A stretch of DNA of 64,000 nucleotides from Amylostereum areolatum (Eukaryota; Basidiomycota; Agaricomycetes; Russulales; Stereaceae), in NCBI GenBank assembly GCA_012932865.1, contig SAXG01000049.1:62001-126000 (forward strand). Direction: 5' to 3'. How positions within the stretch are numbered: the first letter of the stretch is position 1; each line of letters opens with the position of its first letter. The position numbers were made by a program, and so were the translations under genes. The notes under the pieces were generated by a model that was not told the DNA's origin, did no database searches, and was given only the letters and a program-made list of their open reading frames with translations. Of this stretch, positions 1 to 11,512 are shown piece after piece.

Positions 1-239
1 CCGTTCAGATACACGAGCACCGCGCCGTCGGGCGCGCGGTAGTGCGCGGCGTGGACGTGCGGCGCGTTGCAGTAGTTGTAGGTGTTCCACGGCAGCGCGC
101 GCGGGGTCGTGGACGCGTTGTAGATCCCGGTGCCGTTGAAGCCGGGGCCCGGGTCGATGGGGGCCGAGCGGGCCGGTTGGACTCGGAGGTGGGAGAGGAG
201 GTAGGGGAGGAGGAGGGTTGTCGTCGTCGTGGAGAGCAT
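1..239 (-). CDS. Histidine-phosphatase-like secreted protein, N-terminal part (cut by window edge)
   Basis: Only the first ~79 residues are in the window; the gene continues off the left edge. The protein opens with a hydrophobic, Leu-rich stretch after the ATG at 239, preceded by a Thr run, consistent with a cleaved signal peptide. It then has the motif LPWNTYNYCNAPHVHAAHY, which I associate with fungal secreted members of the histidine acid phosphatase / phosphoglycerate-mutase-like superfamily, just ahead of the catalytic RHG-type motif that would lie outside the window. If right, it would hydrolyse phosphate esters outside the cell or in the secretory pathway. The start is chosen because the signal-like segment follows directly. 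The family call is from memory of the motif and cannot be confirmed without the catalytic residues. Confidence 0.5.
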   Translation of the reverse strand, partial: MLSTTTTTLLLPYLLSHLRVQPARSAPIDPGPGFNGTGIYNASTTPRALPWNTYNYCNAPHVHAAHYRAPDGAVLVYLN

Positions 240-678
240 TTGTGCGTCGGAACTGGTCAATGGGGATGGGTGCTGCACTGGCAGACGCCCCCGTGCCGCT
301 TGTACTTATCGGAACTCAGGAACTCTGAATAAGCTATCCAGTAGTGATACGTTTGGGACGAACGTGCTCGGGAGACAGCGATAAGCCGTCCTCGCGTCCT
401 CGCCAGACGTGAATGAGGGAGACGCGCGCGCGCGAGGGAGAAAGCAGGCGCCGTCATCGACGTCGACCGAACTTCAACATATCCCATCGGCGAAGGTGCG
501 ACGCACATATGCACACACGCCGACGACGTCACGTTGCTTTTTCATATTCCACCCGGCGAACCCGGAGTCGGTTCCAATCGTAGATAAGTACGGAGGACGA
601 GACGCGCATACATGCACCACCGGCCGTCACCCTTCCACCTCTTCGCGGGGATGCTGTGGGCGTACATGCAGACCTCGG
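240..678. other. Intergenic stretch between two minus-strand genes
   Basis: This holds the promoter and 5' leader side of the phosphatase-like gene and the 3' side of the MYND gene. A pyrimidine/purine biased stretch and a short CG-rich run (gacgcgcgcgcgcgag near 420) are visible. No convincing gene or RNA was seen. Confidence 0.4.
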
Positions 679-1216
679 TCAGTGCGTAGTACGGGCATGC
701 AAAGGCCACAAAGAGACACAAACCGTACGCAACCGCCATTCGTTGCCCGTGTCCAGCACGATAGCCTCGTTGATCGTCCTACCCCCCCTCCCTTCAGCCA
801 TCCACCCACAAAAAAAGGGGGGAAACACCACACAAAACGCACCGAATCATGATCTCCTCCCCCGTCAGCCCCGCCACGTCCCCCCTGGGCGTGACGAACG
901 GCGAGCCCGCGTGCGCGCACGCCTCCCCGAGCGCGCGGAGGCAGCCGGCCATCGCGGGCGTGTACAGGAAGTAATTCTCGTGGATCTTCGGCCGGGCGCA
1001 CTGCGCGCGGGGCGCGGCGAGGCAGACGAGGTCGACGAGGAGGTCGTCTGGCCCTGGTGCGGTGTGCATCGCGGCGGTGCGGCCGGGGCTGGCGAGGGCG
1101 GTGCGGATGTAGGCGGGGAGGGCGCGCCGGGGGACGACGTCGACGGAGACGAGCTGCACCATCGACAGAAGAGGGCCGCCCCCGTTGTCGTCGTCGTCGT
1201 CCGGGGCGGAGCGGGG

Positions 1217-1253
<37 letters not shown>

Positions 1254-2192
1254 TGGAATGCGGCGGGGGAGCAGACGGGGACGAGGTCCCAGGTGAGGCG
1301 GACGACGGCTTCAGCGGGGCTGGAGGGCCAGGGGGCGCTGCGGCGGTCGAGGGCGAGTTTGCGGAAGACGAGGTAGACGAGGGTTTGTTGGATGAGCGGG
1401 ATGTACATCGCGCGCGAGCCGAGGACGAGGATCTTGTTCTCGTGCACGGCCTTCTTCGGGATTGTGCGTTGGCAGAAGCGCTTGTGAGCTGGCCTGGAAG
1501 AGGGGGAGGGAGTAAGGATCCGAGCGCGATGCGGAGGAGAGGGGAGGGCAAAGACGGGGTGGGTGGACTGACCAGTCTGCTTTTTGGCACTGGGCGGCGG
1601 GGCGGGGACTCGTCAGAGGAGGGGAGAAGGCGGGAGAGGGGGGAGGGGACGCACGTGCTTGGTGCAGTAGAGCGCGGTCTTGCACTGCGAGGGGAGGGCC
1701 ATGGGGATGAGCGGGCGGGCGGGAAAAAGGGGAAGAGGAGGACGGGCCTTGGAGCAGAGCATGCACTCCACGCGCTCGCCGCACTTGGAGCAGTACTGGA
1801 TCGGGCGCGCCGTCGTGCGCACCGTCTCCCCGATGGGCGTGTGCAGCGCTTGGTCGAGCTTGGCTTCGAACTGCGCTGGCGGCACCGACGCGATCCTGGG
1901 GCGCACGAAGAGCGTGCGGGGTCCGTGTCAGCGTCGACGAAGCTGATGCAGAGGGAGCGATGGTTGACGCGTGACGGGCCACGTACAGCTCCTCCGCTCT
2001 ATCGCGCGCGCTTCCCGGACGCTCTAGGCATTCGAGGACGTCGCCGCCCAGCGCGAGCTTCGCCATGATCTCCTCGGCCGTCATATTCGCCGTGCTGTCC
2101 GTGCGAGGGGCGGTCAGCGGGGGGGAGAGGGGCGGGCGGGTCACGTACACTCTGTCGAAGATGCGGTCGTGCGCTTGCGAGCTCGAGGGCAT
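679..2192 (-). CDS. MYND-type zinc-finger protein
   Basis: A multi-exon gene rebuilt by eye. The first exon starts MPSSSQAHDRIFDRV (ATG at 2192); after an intron comes TANMTAEEIMAKLALGGDV, then after another IASVPPAQFEAKLDQALHTP. Across three further introns a complete MYND finger is assembled: CSKC-(8)-CSKC, KTALYCTKHCQ, KADWPAHKRFCQ, that is C-x2-C-x8-C-x2-C-x5-C-x3-C-x7-H-x3-C. Downstream is a long exon beginning near VHENKILVLGSRAMYIPL, with an Ala run (1218-1252) and an Asp run. The last exon reads TINEAIVLDTGNEWRLRT and stops at 679. MYND fingers usually bind proline-rich peptides in chromatin or signalling partners; no second catalytic domain such as SET was recognised. One intron (1685-1747) must use a GC donor to keep the finger intact. 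The start and the last exon are the least certain parts. Confidence 0.72.
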
Positions 2193-2829
2193 GGTGCGGA
2201 TGGAGGAGCCAGGGAGGGAGTCGGGTGGGATGCTTGATGTTGAGCTTGGGGTCTTTATGCTCCCGTCGACGTCGCCGTTCAATGGAGGAGTACTGTATTA
2301 GCACGCGGACTGTCGCCGCAGACTGCAATCGTGAATGCTCTCATCAGACTCTGCGCGCAGATCGTGTGGTGGATCCTCCCCCGCCTCGAACAACAGAATC
2401 GGAAGACGCACAATGGAAGGAAAAGCGCGGATCGGCGCCGCGATGGTGATGTCGGTGCGCGTGCGACATGTTCTGCTGCGAGCTGGTCAGGGCCAAACTA
2501 CAGTCCTCGTCGACAGATAGGGCATGGCAGTCGGTGGTGGGTGGCCGATACTTGAGGAGAACTGGGGGGATGGGAAAATCAGCGAAAGAGGTTGCGGGAG
2601 GCGCCACACACCCGCGTGCTGAACATAATTCAAAAATAGGTTCAGCATCCGGTTCCGTCCAACTTTACATGGTGTAGTGTAGCCGGTTTTGAAAGCGGAC
2701 GCTCCATTGAAGGCGGCTACACTAAGGGGATCTTTGTGGTCCCCCCCTTCCTCTTTTTTGTACTCAGGAGTCGGTGTCGCTGCTCGGTAATTGTAAGTGC
2801 CTCATGCATTGAAGGCTTGACCGGTGAAC
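2193..2829. other. Intergenic stretch with a perfect 10-bp inverted repeat
   Basis: No coding signal was seen. TAGTGTAGCC at 2675-2684 is repeated inverted as GGCTACACTA at 2715-2724, enclosing 30 bases. It could be a transcript-end hairpin or a remnant of a small inverted-repeat element. No flanking duplication could be established. Confidence 0.4.
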
Positions 2830-2841
2830 CCCAGTGGAAAC

Positions 2842-3601
2842 CAAAACTTCGACACTAGAGCCCGGTGGTTCAGACCTGGTTCAGAACCGGTTCAGAACCC
2901 CTCCCTGAACCAAGGCTGGAACCAGGTTGGAACCAGGTTCCGAACTCTTTCCCAGCTGGTGTCTGTCACACTGTGTGACATGTTCAGAGGTTCTGAACCT
3001 GCCCAATTCCCAAAACACAACAAAAAACTAGTTTCAACTTTGTTTTCGCGAGTGGGTTCAGATTCAAGTCAGCAACATTTTTGTTTCATACTACACTACT
3101 TTGTAGGCTACTACATTCTGACTCTAATGAAGCTACAAGTGTGACTACAAGAGTGGGAACACAAAAATGAGATAGGCCGATGAGTGGTTAGGTTAGGGTT
3201 AGGTGGCGGAAAGGGGAAGCATCATAGCATGGCAGGGCGGGAGGAGTGGCAGGGGAGGGCAGGACAGAATGGGAGGAGCGATGAGCAGTGGAAGTGGAGA
3301 TGAGGAAGATGACGGCAAAGACATGCGGATGCGTAGTATGACGGCGGTAGCGAGCGACGGCGGGAAGGTCGAGCGGGGGGCGCGACGATGGTGGTGGTCA
3401 GGTTGAGGGGAAAGTGAAACAAACCGCAGCAGGAGGGCTCGAGGTGACGCTGAGTCAGCGCTTTCCTTTTTGGGTTGCACGCGAGGTTCAGACCTCGACT
3501 CCGTTGTGACAGAATGTAACACTGGCTCAGGTTCGGAACTCGGTTCAGAACTCGGTTCAGAACCGGGTTCGGAACTCGTGGGCTCCAGTGTCGAAGTCCT
3601 C
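2842..3601. mobile_element. hAT-like non-autonomous element (MITE) nested in the left TIR of the outer transposon
   Basis: A 760-base element flanked by perfect 8-base duplications GTGGAAAC (2834-2841 and 3602-3609). Its ends are imperfect inverted repeats, 18 of 22 matching, sharing ACTTCGACACT and GAGCCC. The subterminal regions are rich in repeated GGTTCAGAACC-type motifs in both orientations. No transposase is encoded. The 8-base duplication is typical of hAT transposition. The outer element's right TIR (5121-5153) is an empty-site version: it has the target sequence once and uninterrupted, which supports these exact boundaries. Confidence 0.75.
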
Positions 3602-3627
3602 GTGGAAACGGCACTTTTTCACCTCGA

Positions 3628-3662
3628 TTCTCAGTGATTTCTCACGCGGAAATCACTGAGAA
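3628..3662. repeat. Perfect 14-bp inverted repeat (hairpin)
   Basis: TTCTCAGTGATTTC (3628-3641) is followed by a 7-base loop and its exact complement (3649-3662). It lies just inside the left TIR of the outer transposon and has no counterpart inside the right TIR. Confidence 0.7.
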
Positions 3663-4059
3663 CCTCTGTGAATCCAAGGCAATCGAAAAAGTGAGACAAA
3701 AATCGACTTCTCTGATGGAAAGTGCATTGCCCACGATTTAGAGATATTTCTAGCCGTCTCGCAGCCGTCTCCTCTGTGTAAATCACAGGAAATATATCGT
3801 CTGGCCTCTTTTTCAGTGGGTTCTCCCGTCCGCATCAATCGCCAACAATGTTCGGTTCTAGCTTCTTTCGACCCCTCTATACAATTCACACCAATTATGG
3901 GGATGAGAAACACACATGTATAATTGGTTCATATAGGTACTCTACAATACATGCTATCAATACAGTAAGACTCTAATTAACTAATTGTAAGTAACACTCC
4001 TGCCCCGCACGCATGAACATCTCGTTCTCGTAAAGTTCTTGCCTTGTGGGCGGCCATGG

Positions 4060-4605
4060 CATGGAGTATGTAAGTACACTGGGGCGGCAAGGGCGGCGAG
4101 AAGGACAAGGCGGCTGGAACGGGTCGGGCAGGAGATGAGAGTGGCCTGTGTAGCGAGAGAGACAAGGGCCGCAAGAGTAGTGAAGCGACGGGCGGCAGGA
4201 CTGGCAGGCGACGGGGTCAATGAGAGCAGCGGGCGACGGGTCCAGCGGGAGGGGCGTGCGACGGGACCAATGGAAACGACGGGAGACTGGAAGTGACAAG
4301 AGCGACAGGCAACGGGAGTGATGAGGGCGGCGGGCAACAGGCGACGGAAGTGACGGGCGACGGGAGCGATGAGGGCGACGGGCGGCGAGAATGACGAGGG
4401 CGCCGGGAGTTACGAGAGCGACGGGCGAAAGAACGGGAGCACCAGACAGCGGGCGCGACAGGACTGGTGGACAACCGAGGGCGACGAGGACAACGGGGAA
4501 GCGACGAAGACAACGGGGGGGGCGACGAAGACAACGCCGAGGACGAGGGGACGGTGGTGGTGGTGGTGGTGGTGGTGGTGGTTGGTTGAGAGAGAGAGAG
4601 CAAAG
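4060..4605. repeat. GC-rich degenerate minisatellite with (GGT)n and (GA)n tracts
   Basis: Repeated variants of gacgggcgacgggag fill about 4080-4540, followed by a run of GGT/TGG triplets near 4551-4583 and a short GA run. The long open frames here on both strands come from the repeat composition and are not treated as genes. Confidence 0.6.
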
Positions 4606-5153
4606 AGAGGGCGACGACCAAGCATCGAAGCAAGTTTAGCGAACACATGACGAACTCGCACTCACAATGTGCGAAGTCCAATTGTCCCCAGTCAGAACAC
4701 CCCAAGCCACTACATACATATTTACTATGAACGCAAGAGCGCGAGTTTGAAGCTGGATCTCCAGTCCAAGGCTAGCTCATGCAAATTGTCAAACAATGCT
4801 TTGCAAACGGTGCGGAAGGCCTTCAAGGGAGAATTGGGGGAGAACACGTACTAACTTACTGAGCTTAGAGGAACACAACAGCCTTACTTGATAATGGCAG
4901 ACTTAGTGATTCGCGTGTATTTCGCATCCAGGTGGTGTGAAAGGACAGCAATCGACTAGAATAGAAAACAGGCGTAACGAAGACACAAGGACGCGAAATG
5001 CACGGCTCGGCAGCAACCCGACGAGGTCTTCAGCAAATCTCCCACGCTCCCATCACGAATGTGACGCGTCAATCACTCTCAATTCACAGAAATATCTGTT
5101 TTTGGCGGTTGAATCATCGGGAATCGAGGTGAAAAAGTGCTGTTTCCACTGGG

Positions 5154-5623
5154 GGTGAACATTGAACCGTGAACATGAACAGTCACGGTCGCCCTTTGTG
5201 GAATGTCAATGCGTATATACAGTGACCAAGATTCAGTTGAAGTAGTCTCAATCCCGCAGAACACCCCTGCAGTATCAAGGTTGTACGTAGTATTTATCTA
5301 ACCAGCCTCGGTGGTACTGCATCAGCAATTTGTCGAATTTTGTTTGTTGTTTTGAATGGTTGAGACCATATTTGAGGTGTTGAGGTGTTGTCACCAGTTG
5401 TGACGTTGGCTAAACACGTGCCAACTGGGATGAGTACTCAACAATACACCAATATCTCATAAACTACCCAGGTTTGAACACAATACGAGAACTCTATGCA
5501 ACAGGCTTCCCATCTCCACCAACAACATGAGCAATACCTTAGTATTTACACTTGGGCTGGCTAGCTTGTTGAAACAAGTGTGACTTGGAAGTTCTCTTGG
5601 ATATACTATAGAAGTTTACTTTC
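5154..5623. other. Non-coding stretch before Gypsy-1
   Basis: Moderately AT-rich sequence between the outer transposon and the LTR of Gypsy-1. No gene or RNA was recognised. Confidence 0.4.
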
Positions 5624-6081
5624 TGTCAGCAACGACTAGTGCGACAGCACCAAGTTACGACACAGCTGACTAGAAGATGAGGACGACAGAGGAGAGCCGA
5701 TCAGACACGGCGACAGACGAGGGAAAGCAAGCAAAGTCGGTAGAATTGACTAGCTCGAGATAAGGAATATGTACAGCGAGAGCGAGCCTTATATACACAA
5801 GAGGAGAGAGACTTAGGTAAGCAACCAATACACGGCGATCAGTAAGCAGACCAAGTATAAGTAAGCAGTCGTATGTAAAAGAGCACAGCATGAGTCAGTA
5901 TCGTACAGCATGAGTCAAGAGAAAGGAGTCAGACCCGGACCGAGATGAGTCACGTGGGTCCGGGCGGGATATAGATGAGCCGGGTCCGGGCCAAGGTGGA
6001 GCCGGACCGGTGATAAGTCGATAAGTCCTAAAGCGTGTAACCGATGTAAAGTAAAAAGAAAATTATAGACCGTTCATGACA
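5624..6081 (-). repeat. Gypsy-1 3' LTR
   Basis: 458 bases, TG...CA ends in sense. It abuts the CTTTC duplication on its outer side and the pol stop codon on its inner side. Confidence 0.92.
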
Positions 6082-9000
6082 TCACCCCTTCCTTAGATTC
6101 GACGTCCTCGTCGTAATCAGATCCAGTTTCTTCCTCCGACAGGAGTTTCCAACGATTAAGGCGTGCAGGTTTCGGGGCACCCGGATGTTCACGGTGGAAG
6201 TCGTCAATGCGTTTCTTGGCATTCTGGAGATTGGTGAGAGGCTCCCAAGTATTGTCATTGTCTGGGTAGCCTTTCCATTTGACGAGGTACTTGAAGCCGC
6301 GACCAACCTTCTTGGAGTCTATAATTTTTTCGACCTCATAGACTTCCTCTCCTTGGACTAACTCTGGCGGTGGAGGTGTAGGTGCTTTCTGATTGTCAAA
6401 GGCGGGACCGTTGTGTGGAGATAGGAGGGACTCGTTGAAGACCGGATGTTTTCGTGACCAGGATGTAGGGAGGCGAAGCTTGTAAGCCGATGCTCCGACT
6501 TTCTCCAGGATTTCGAAAGGACCAAAGCGCTTGTCATCTAGCTTTTGCATAGGACGTGCCGTTTTGATTACGGTTTGGCCATCTCTGGTCTTGGCTTCCA
6601 GCCAGACAAAGTCGCCAATTTTGTAATCTATTGGTTCGTCCTTCTTGCGATCGTAAAAGCGCTTTTGGTCGTCCTGTGCTGCCTTTAGCGCAGAGCGGGC
6701 TTCCTCATAGATGTCTCGCATGCGTTGTGCAAACTCGTTCGCCGATGGGTTGTCTGTTTCACGTCGAGGGTTTGTCCCCAGGTAGAGTTCCCGACCATAG
6801 TTGGCAAAGTTGGGAGACATCCCAATCGAACTATGGACCATGTTGTTGAGCGCAGTCATGGCAAGTGGGAGGTAACGTGTCCAATTGTCCTGTCGTTGAT
6901 TGACGAAGATGCGAAGGTAGTTTTCCATGGTCATGTTGGAGCGTTCGGTCTGTCCGTCCGTCTGAGGGTGATACGCCGTGGACGGGTTCCCTTCAATGCC
7001 TAACAGTTGGAACAATGCCGTGGTGAATTTGGAGACAAACACGCTGCCACGGTCGCTGACGATCTTTCTAGGAATTCCATGATGGGGGACCACCTCACGT
7101 AGGTACTCGAAGGCGAGTTCGTCCTCCTGTTAGGTCTTTGGTCGTGGCCCAGAAAACAACCTGCTTGGTACCCATGCAGTTCACATTGCAGATGGCGGTC
7201 TTTTCCATCCGAGACTGGGAGCGGCATGACAAAGTCGATGGATACATGCTCCCAAGGCGCTTGTGGTGGGTCATGTGGGTGGAGTGGAGCGGCAATGCGA
7301 TCATGTCTAATCTTGGTACGTTGGCAGGTCTCACATCCTTCAACATATTTCCGGACATCGTCTCTAATGGCAGGCCACCAGTAGTTGCGCGTGATGAGCT
7401 CATGGGTCTTGTATCGTCCTGGATGACCGACAAGCGGGCCGTCATGATGAGCTTGGATGATGTCTGCACGGAGTCCTTTGTCTCTTGGGACATAGAGTCT
7501 GTGTTGCCAGGTGATCGTTCCATCTGCGTGTTCCAGCCATCCCTTCACTTTGAGTGCTAAGGCGCGTTCTACTGCATGGTCTCGGAGTAAGGTAGCCTCC
7601 TGAATCCGCTTAATGAAGACATTGTCAGGTCCAATGGTTATAATTCCTGCATGGTTGAGGGCGCGAAAGAGTTCTGGTTTCAGGAGGACAATGTTTTCAT
7701 TGTCTTTCTCCCCCTTCTCAAGGCCCGCTAGTCGGGAAATAGCATCGGGTTTACCCATTGTTTTGCCAGGCTTGTGGAGTAGCGTACAATGATACTCTTG
7801 TAGCTCCGTTAACCATCGTGCTTGTCTCCGATTTAGCTTCTGCGCCTTGCGGAAGTACGTGAGATTGCGATGATCCGACCAGATTTCAAACTCTTGTCGT
7901 GCCCCCATGAGGTATTGTCTCCATTCCTCTAGCGCCGTCATGATAGCCAGTAATTCCTTGTCATAAATCTCATAGTTCCTCTCAGCTTCGCTGAGGGACT
8001 TTGAGAGGAAGGCGACCGGGTGCCATTTGCCATTGTCCTGTTGTTGCGAAAGTACCGCGCCCGTGGCATAGTCAGAGGAGTCCGCCTCGACACGGAACTG
8101 CCCATCGTCCTGTAGGGATTGCTAGAACTGGCTGCGATGTATACGTCGCTTGAGTTCCTCAAAAGCCTCCTGCTGTGGGGTGTCCCAGACCCATATCCGT
8201 CTTCCAGTGAGTTTAGTCATTGGGTGAGCAATGCCGCTGAAGTCTTTGATAAAGCGACGGTAGAAGTTGCAAAAGCCCAAAAACGATTGAAGTTGTTTCT
8301 TCGTTTTGGGGGCTGGCCAATTGGTGATTGCCGCGACCTTTGCTGGATCCATGCTGAACCCTTCCTCCGCCGACAATCATGCCCAGGTATTCAATTTCTG
8401 CCTTCTCAAACTCGCACTTTCTGGCTTTAGATAGAGTTTGTTTTCTCGCAGGATCCGAAGGACCTCCTTGACTATCCACGATGTTCTTCTAGCGTATGTG
8501 TGAAGATGAGGATGTCGTCCAAATAGACGACCACGACTCCTTGGTGGATCAAGTCTTTGAACAGGTCATTCATCATGGCTTGGAACGTAGACGGGGAGTT
8601 GGTCAGTCCAAAGAATATGACCGTAGGCTCGTAGAGACCTTTGTTCGTGCGGAATGCAGCTTTCCACTCGTCCCCTTCTTTAATCCGAACATTGTTGTAC
8701 CCCCATCGGACATCGAGCTTGGTAAAGTGCCGTGCTCCTTTAAGTTTGTCAACCAACTCTTGGATGAGCGGGAGCGGGTAACGGTTCTTTATTGTCATCT
8801 CATTGAGCTTTCGATAGTCCTGCACAGGACGTAGCGAGCCGTCTTTTTTCTTGATGAAGAAGAATGGGGAGGCCATGGTGATTTGGACGGTTGGATCCGG
8901 CCAGATCTCAGGTTCTCTTCCAAAAAGGCGTCCAGTTGCTTACTGCTCGCCATGTGAGGGGGTAAACTTTGCAATCGACCGGTTTGAAGTTAGGAGTGAG

Positions 9001-10258
9001 CTCAATGGCGTGGTCCCATGGGCGTCGCTCAGGAGCTTGTCGAAGTCGTCTTTGTCAAAGATGTCCTTGAATTCATGGTACGCCGTTGGGAACTCGCTCA
9101 GAGAAGGTCTGTTCCTTTTTCTTAGCGTGCTCTTCAATTGCAATGTCCGATGCATGGTTCCGGATGTGGTAATGTCACTCCGCTTTGTAGCCATCCCAGT
9201 CGAAGGCAAACAGCTGCTCGTCCTTTTCCATGTGGACTGGCTCTTCCTCCTCCTCTTCATCATCATCGATATTGAGGAGGGGAGGGGGACGAGAGCAGCT
9301 GATAGGGCATCGGTCGAATTCAATTGACCCGGATTTCCAGTCGATGTGAGGGTTGTGCTTCTTTAGCCACTCATGTCCAATGAAAAGGTCCGTATCTCCT
9401 AGATTGGAGACCGCCAGGTCAATGTTTTCTTCATGGTCTTGAATATTTAGGCGAAGTGTGACATATTCCGTGATGGGACCTCCTGTGTTGAGAGTGCCGT
9501 CTGCATTTCGTACTGGGATTGGGCGAGCAGTCCGTCGCGTGGGGATGTGATTTTCCTGCACAACTTCGTGTTGATACACGAGCCAGTGCAACCACTGTCC
9601 AGGAGTGCGAGAGCTTTGACAATGCGCTTGGAATCTACCACCAGTTGTGTGGGAATGACCGTTTGTTCCTTGGCGCTGGAGGAGCGTATGAACTGCATAG
9701 GAGTGGCGAGCTCTAGTAGAGCTTGACATGCTAACTCGTCTCCCATGCCAGTTATTTCCTTGATGGCTTCATAAGTAGCCTCGTCACGGCGTCGGTGGTG
9801 TGTCCAGATGCGAAGGATTGCAATCGCACTTTCGGGTTTTGTCTTCCCTTAAGCGACGAAGTGTCCATTGAGCCGTTCCAGGTGCCATATAACATGATTT
9901 GGGCGCCGTGCCCCCTTCCATCGCACGGCGTTGTCCCTGACTTCACAGGGTCCATATCCAAAACCGAGTCCGTATCCAAAGCCGTATCCAAAACTGAAGC
10001 CGAAACCGAAGCCATATCCAAAGCCGAAGGCTCACAAATCGAAGCCTGAGTATCTAAAATAACAACGGGACGCGTGCCCGTACCGATAGAGTCCGTAAGA
10101 GAAGTCATAATGGGGATATCCCCCGTAGTAGTACAGTCCGAATCAACAATGCGCATATGTAAACGAGAACCAGGCCACCGAGGCGCCACAAAACCAGACG
10201 AGCGAGAAACAGAAACTTGGGCTTCAGATGCCGTGTACATCGTCAGCCCCCTCAAAAA
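6074..10258 (-). pseudogene. pol: Gypsy-1 pol (protease-RT-RNase H-integrase-chromodomain), frameshifted
   Basis: All pol domains are present in order but in different frames. The protease region has LLDSGCTGSC (about 9560-9610). Reverse transcriptase has [11 protein letters not shown] near 8520-8555 and [20 protein letters not shown] near 8810-8860. RNase H lies around 7900-8080. Integrase has an HHCC-type N-terminus with CETCQRTK (about 7305-7330) and a core with VSDRGSVF and PQTDGQTERSN (about 6935-7065). The chromodomain is VEKIIDSKK...YLVKWKGYPDNDNTWEP (about 6240-6335). It reads in at least five open segments, so indels separate protease from RT, split RT, and separate RT from RNase H and parts of integrase. 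Expression would depend on a -1 frameshift from gag. It is unlikely to give a full polyprotein as written. Confidence 0.85.
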
Positions 10259-11512
10259 CCCTCCTTCTTCTCCTCCACCTTCGGCTGAGCTTGAAGCGCG
10301 TCCATCACGCTTTTCCGATCTTCGGCCGACAGGCTCCTAGCCCAGGCGGTGGGCGTCTCGAACGTCTGTGCTCGAGCCTCCCGCTTTGGTGGTTCCGTGT
10401 ACCGGTCCCTCCCCCACATGTCTCGGATGTTCTTCACGTCCACCCTGCAGTCCCGCACCTGGTGGCCATTCTGTCCGCAGCGGAAGCATCGCCCCTTGAT
10501 GTCGACACGGTTGACGTCCATCGGCTGACCTTTGCCACCGTGCACCGTGCCGGTTCCATCGCGGCGCCATGGGACCTGCCCCCCTTGTTGCCCATTGGAC
10601 GATCCTTGTCCTTTGGGTTTTTGGTTCTGCACGGGTCCACTGCGCTGGGTCTTAAGGTCCTCCCGCTCCTGTCGCAGACCGTCGATCAGGATGATGCGCT
10701 CTTTGAGGTCCTCATATTTCTGAGGAACGTGACCGCTGTCGTAGATGGAGTCGATGGTCCGATAGTAGACGTTGTGTTTGAGCAGCTGCATGAGGTGGAT
10801 AGGGTCCTGCGCCGTGGAGTATCCTGCCTTCCTTGCGAGTTGCTCGAACTTGGCGAAGTATTCATGGGCAGTGGTACCCTTCGTCTGTTTGAACCCGTCC
10901 AGTTCGACTGCGGCACGGTGCTGCTCATTGACGTCGGTGAAGGCCCCTTTGAGTGCTTTGTGGAAGTCCACCCAGGCGACCATGGCTCCATTGGCCAAGT
11001 GTGCATCCTCATACTCGGCCTTCCAGGTGGTGCTGCTGCTGCCCCCCGTCATGTAGGTGAGAATGAAGAGGACTTTGTCCTTGTCCGTCACGAGGTCATC
11101 CTCAGCGGCTCGCATGTATTCCTCGCACGACCGCATCCAGTCATTGAAGTCCTCTCGTTTCCCAGAGAAGCCTTCAGGAGTTTTCGCGTGGACTTTCTTT
11201 CGGGGGGGTCTGGCGGCGGCGGCGGCTGGGGCACTAACAGTGACCGCAGGGGGGTTGACGGTGATGGGGGGGGCCGTGACGTTGACGGTGGGGGGTGGCA
11301 GGTTGAGGGCAGCAACAAGCACGGCAGGGATGGCGACCCATTGGCCATTTACTTCCATGAGCCAGGCATCGTCGGTGCCGTTATTCATGTGTTGGATGGG
11401 AGAGCCAGTTTGGCCGATGACGATGTTCCATGTTCCACCGATTCTGGGTGCAGTTGGCAAGTTCGGCGGGGAGAGGGGGTTGGGGGTCGGTGCGGATCCA
11501 CTGGGCAGCCAT
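10252..11512 (-). pseudogene. gag: Gypsy-1 gag, frameshifted near its N-terminus
   Basis: Same gag as in Gypsy-2, with the start equivalent at MAAQWIRTDPQ (11512). Relative to Gypsy-2 an indel near 11440-11450 moves the frame just before GGTWNIVIGQTGS, and the sequence near 11035 (TGGSSSTTWKAEY) differs from TGEAARTWKAEY. The capsid-like Retrotrans_gag region and the zinc knuckle CFRCGQNGHQVRDC (about 10450-10490) are intact. The slippery heptamer and stop at 10252-10261 are conserved. Confidence 0.8.

Larger units (their letters stand above)
2830..5153. mobile_element. Non-autonomous DNA transposon with ~33-bp terminal inverted repeats
   Basis: The right end (5121-5153), read on the minus strand, begins CCCAGTGGAAACAGCACTTT and runs 33 bases to GATTC. 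The left end carries the same 33 bases with one mismatch, split by a younger insertion: 2830-2841 plus 3610-3630. Identical 7-base sequences GGTGAAC flank both ends (2823-2829 and 5154-5160), consistent with a target-site duplication. Without the nested element it is about 1.56 kb. The interior holds no transposase; it contains a 14-bp hairpin, GC-rich minisatellite DNA and simple repeats. The superfamily is unassigned; hAT is possible, but that family normally gives 8-base duplications. Confidence 0.65.

Noticed and set aside
656..2068. 470-codon plus-strand frame across the MYND gene
   Set aside because: It is Gly/Arg/Ala low-complexity antisense sequence. The minus strand gives a spliced MYND finger with correct spacing.
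3187..3202. Telomere-like TTAGGTTAGGGTTAGG
   Set aside because: Only about two and a half units inside the nested element; too short to claim an interstitial telomere.
4217..4705. Thr- and Ser-rich frames on both strands
   Set aside because: Made by the GGT and GACGGG repeats inside the outer transposon.
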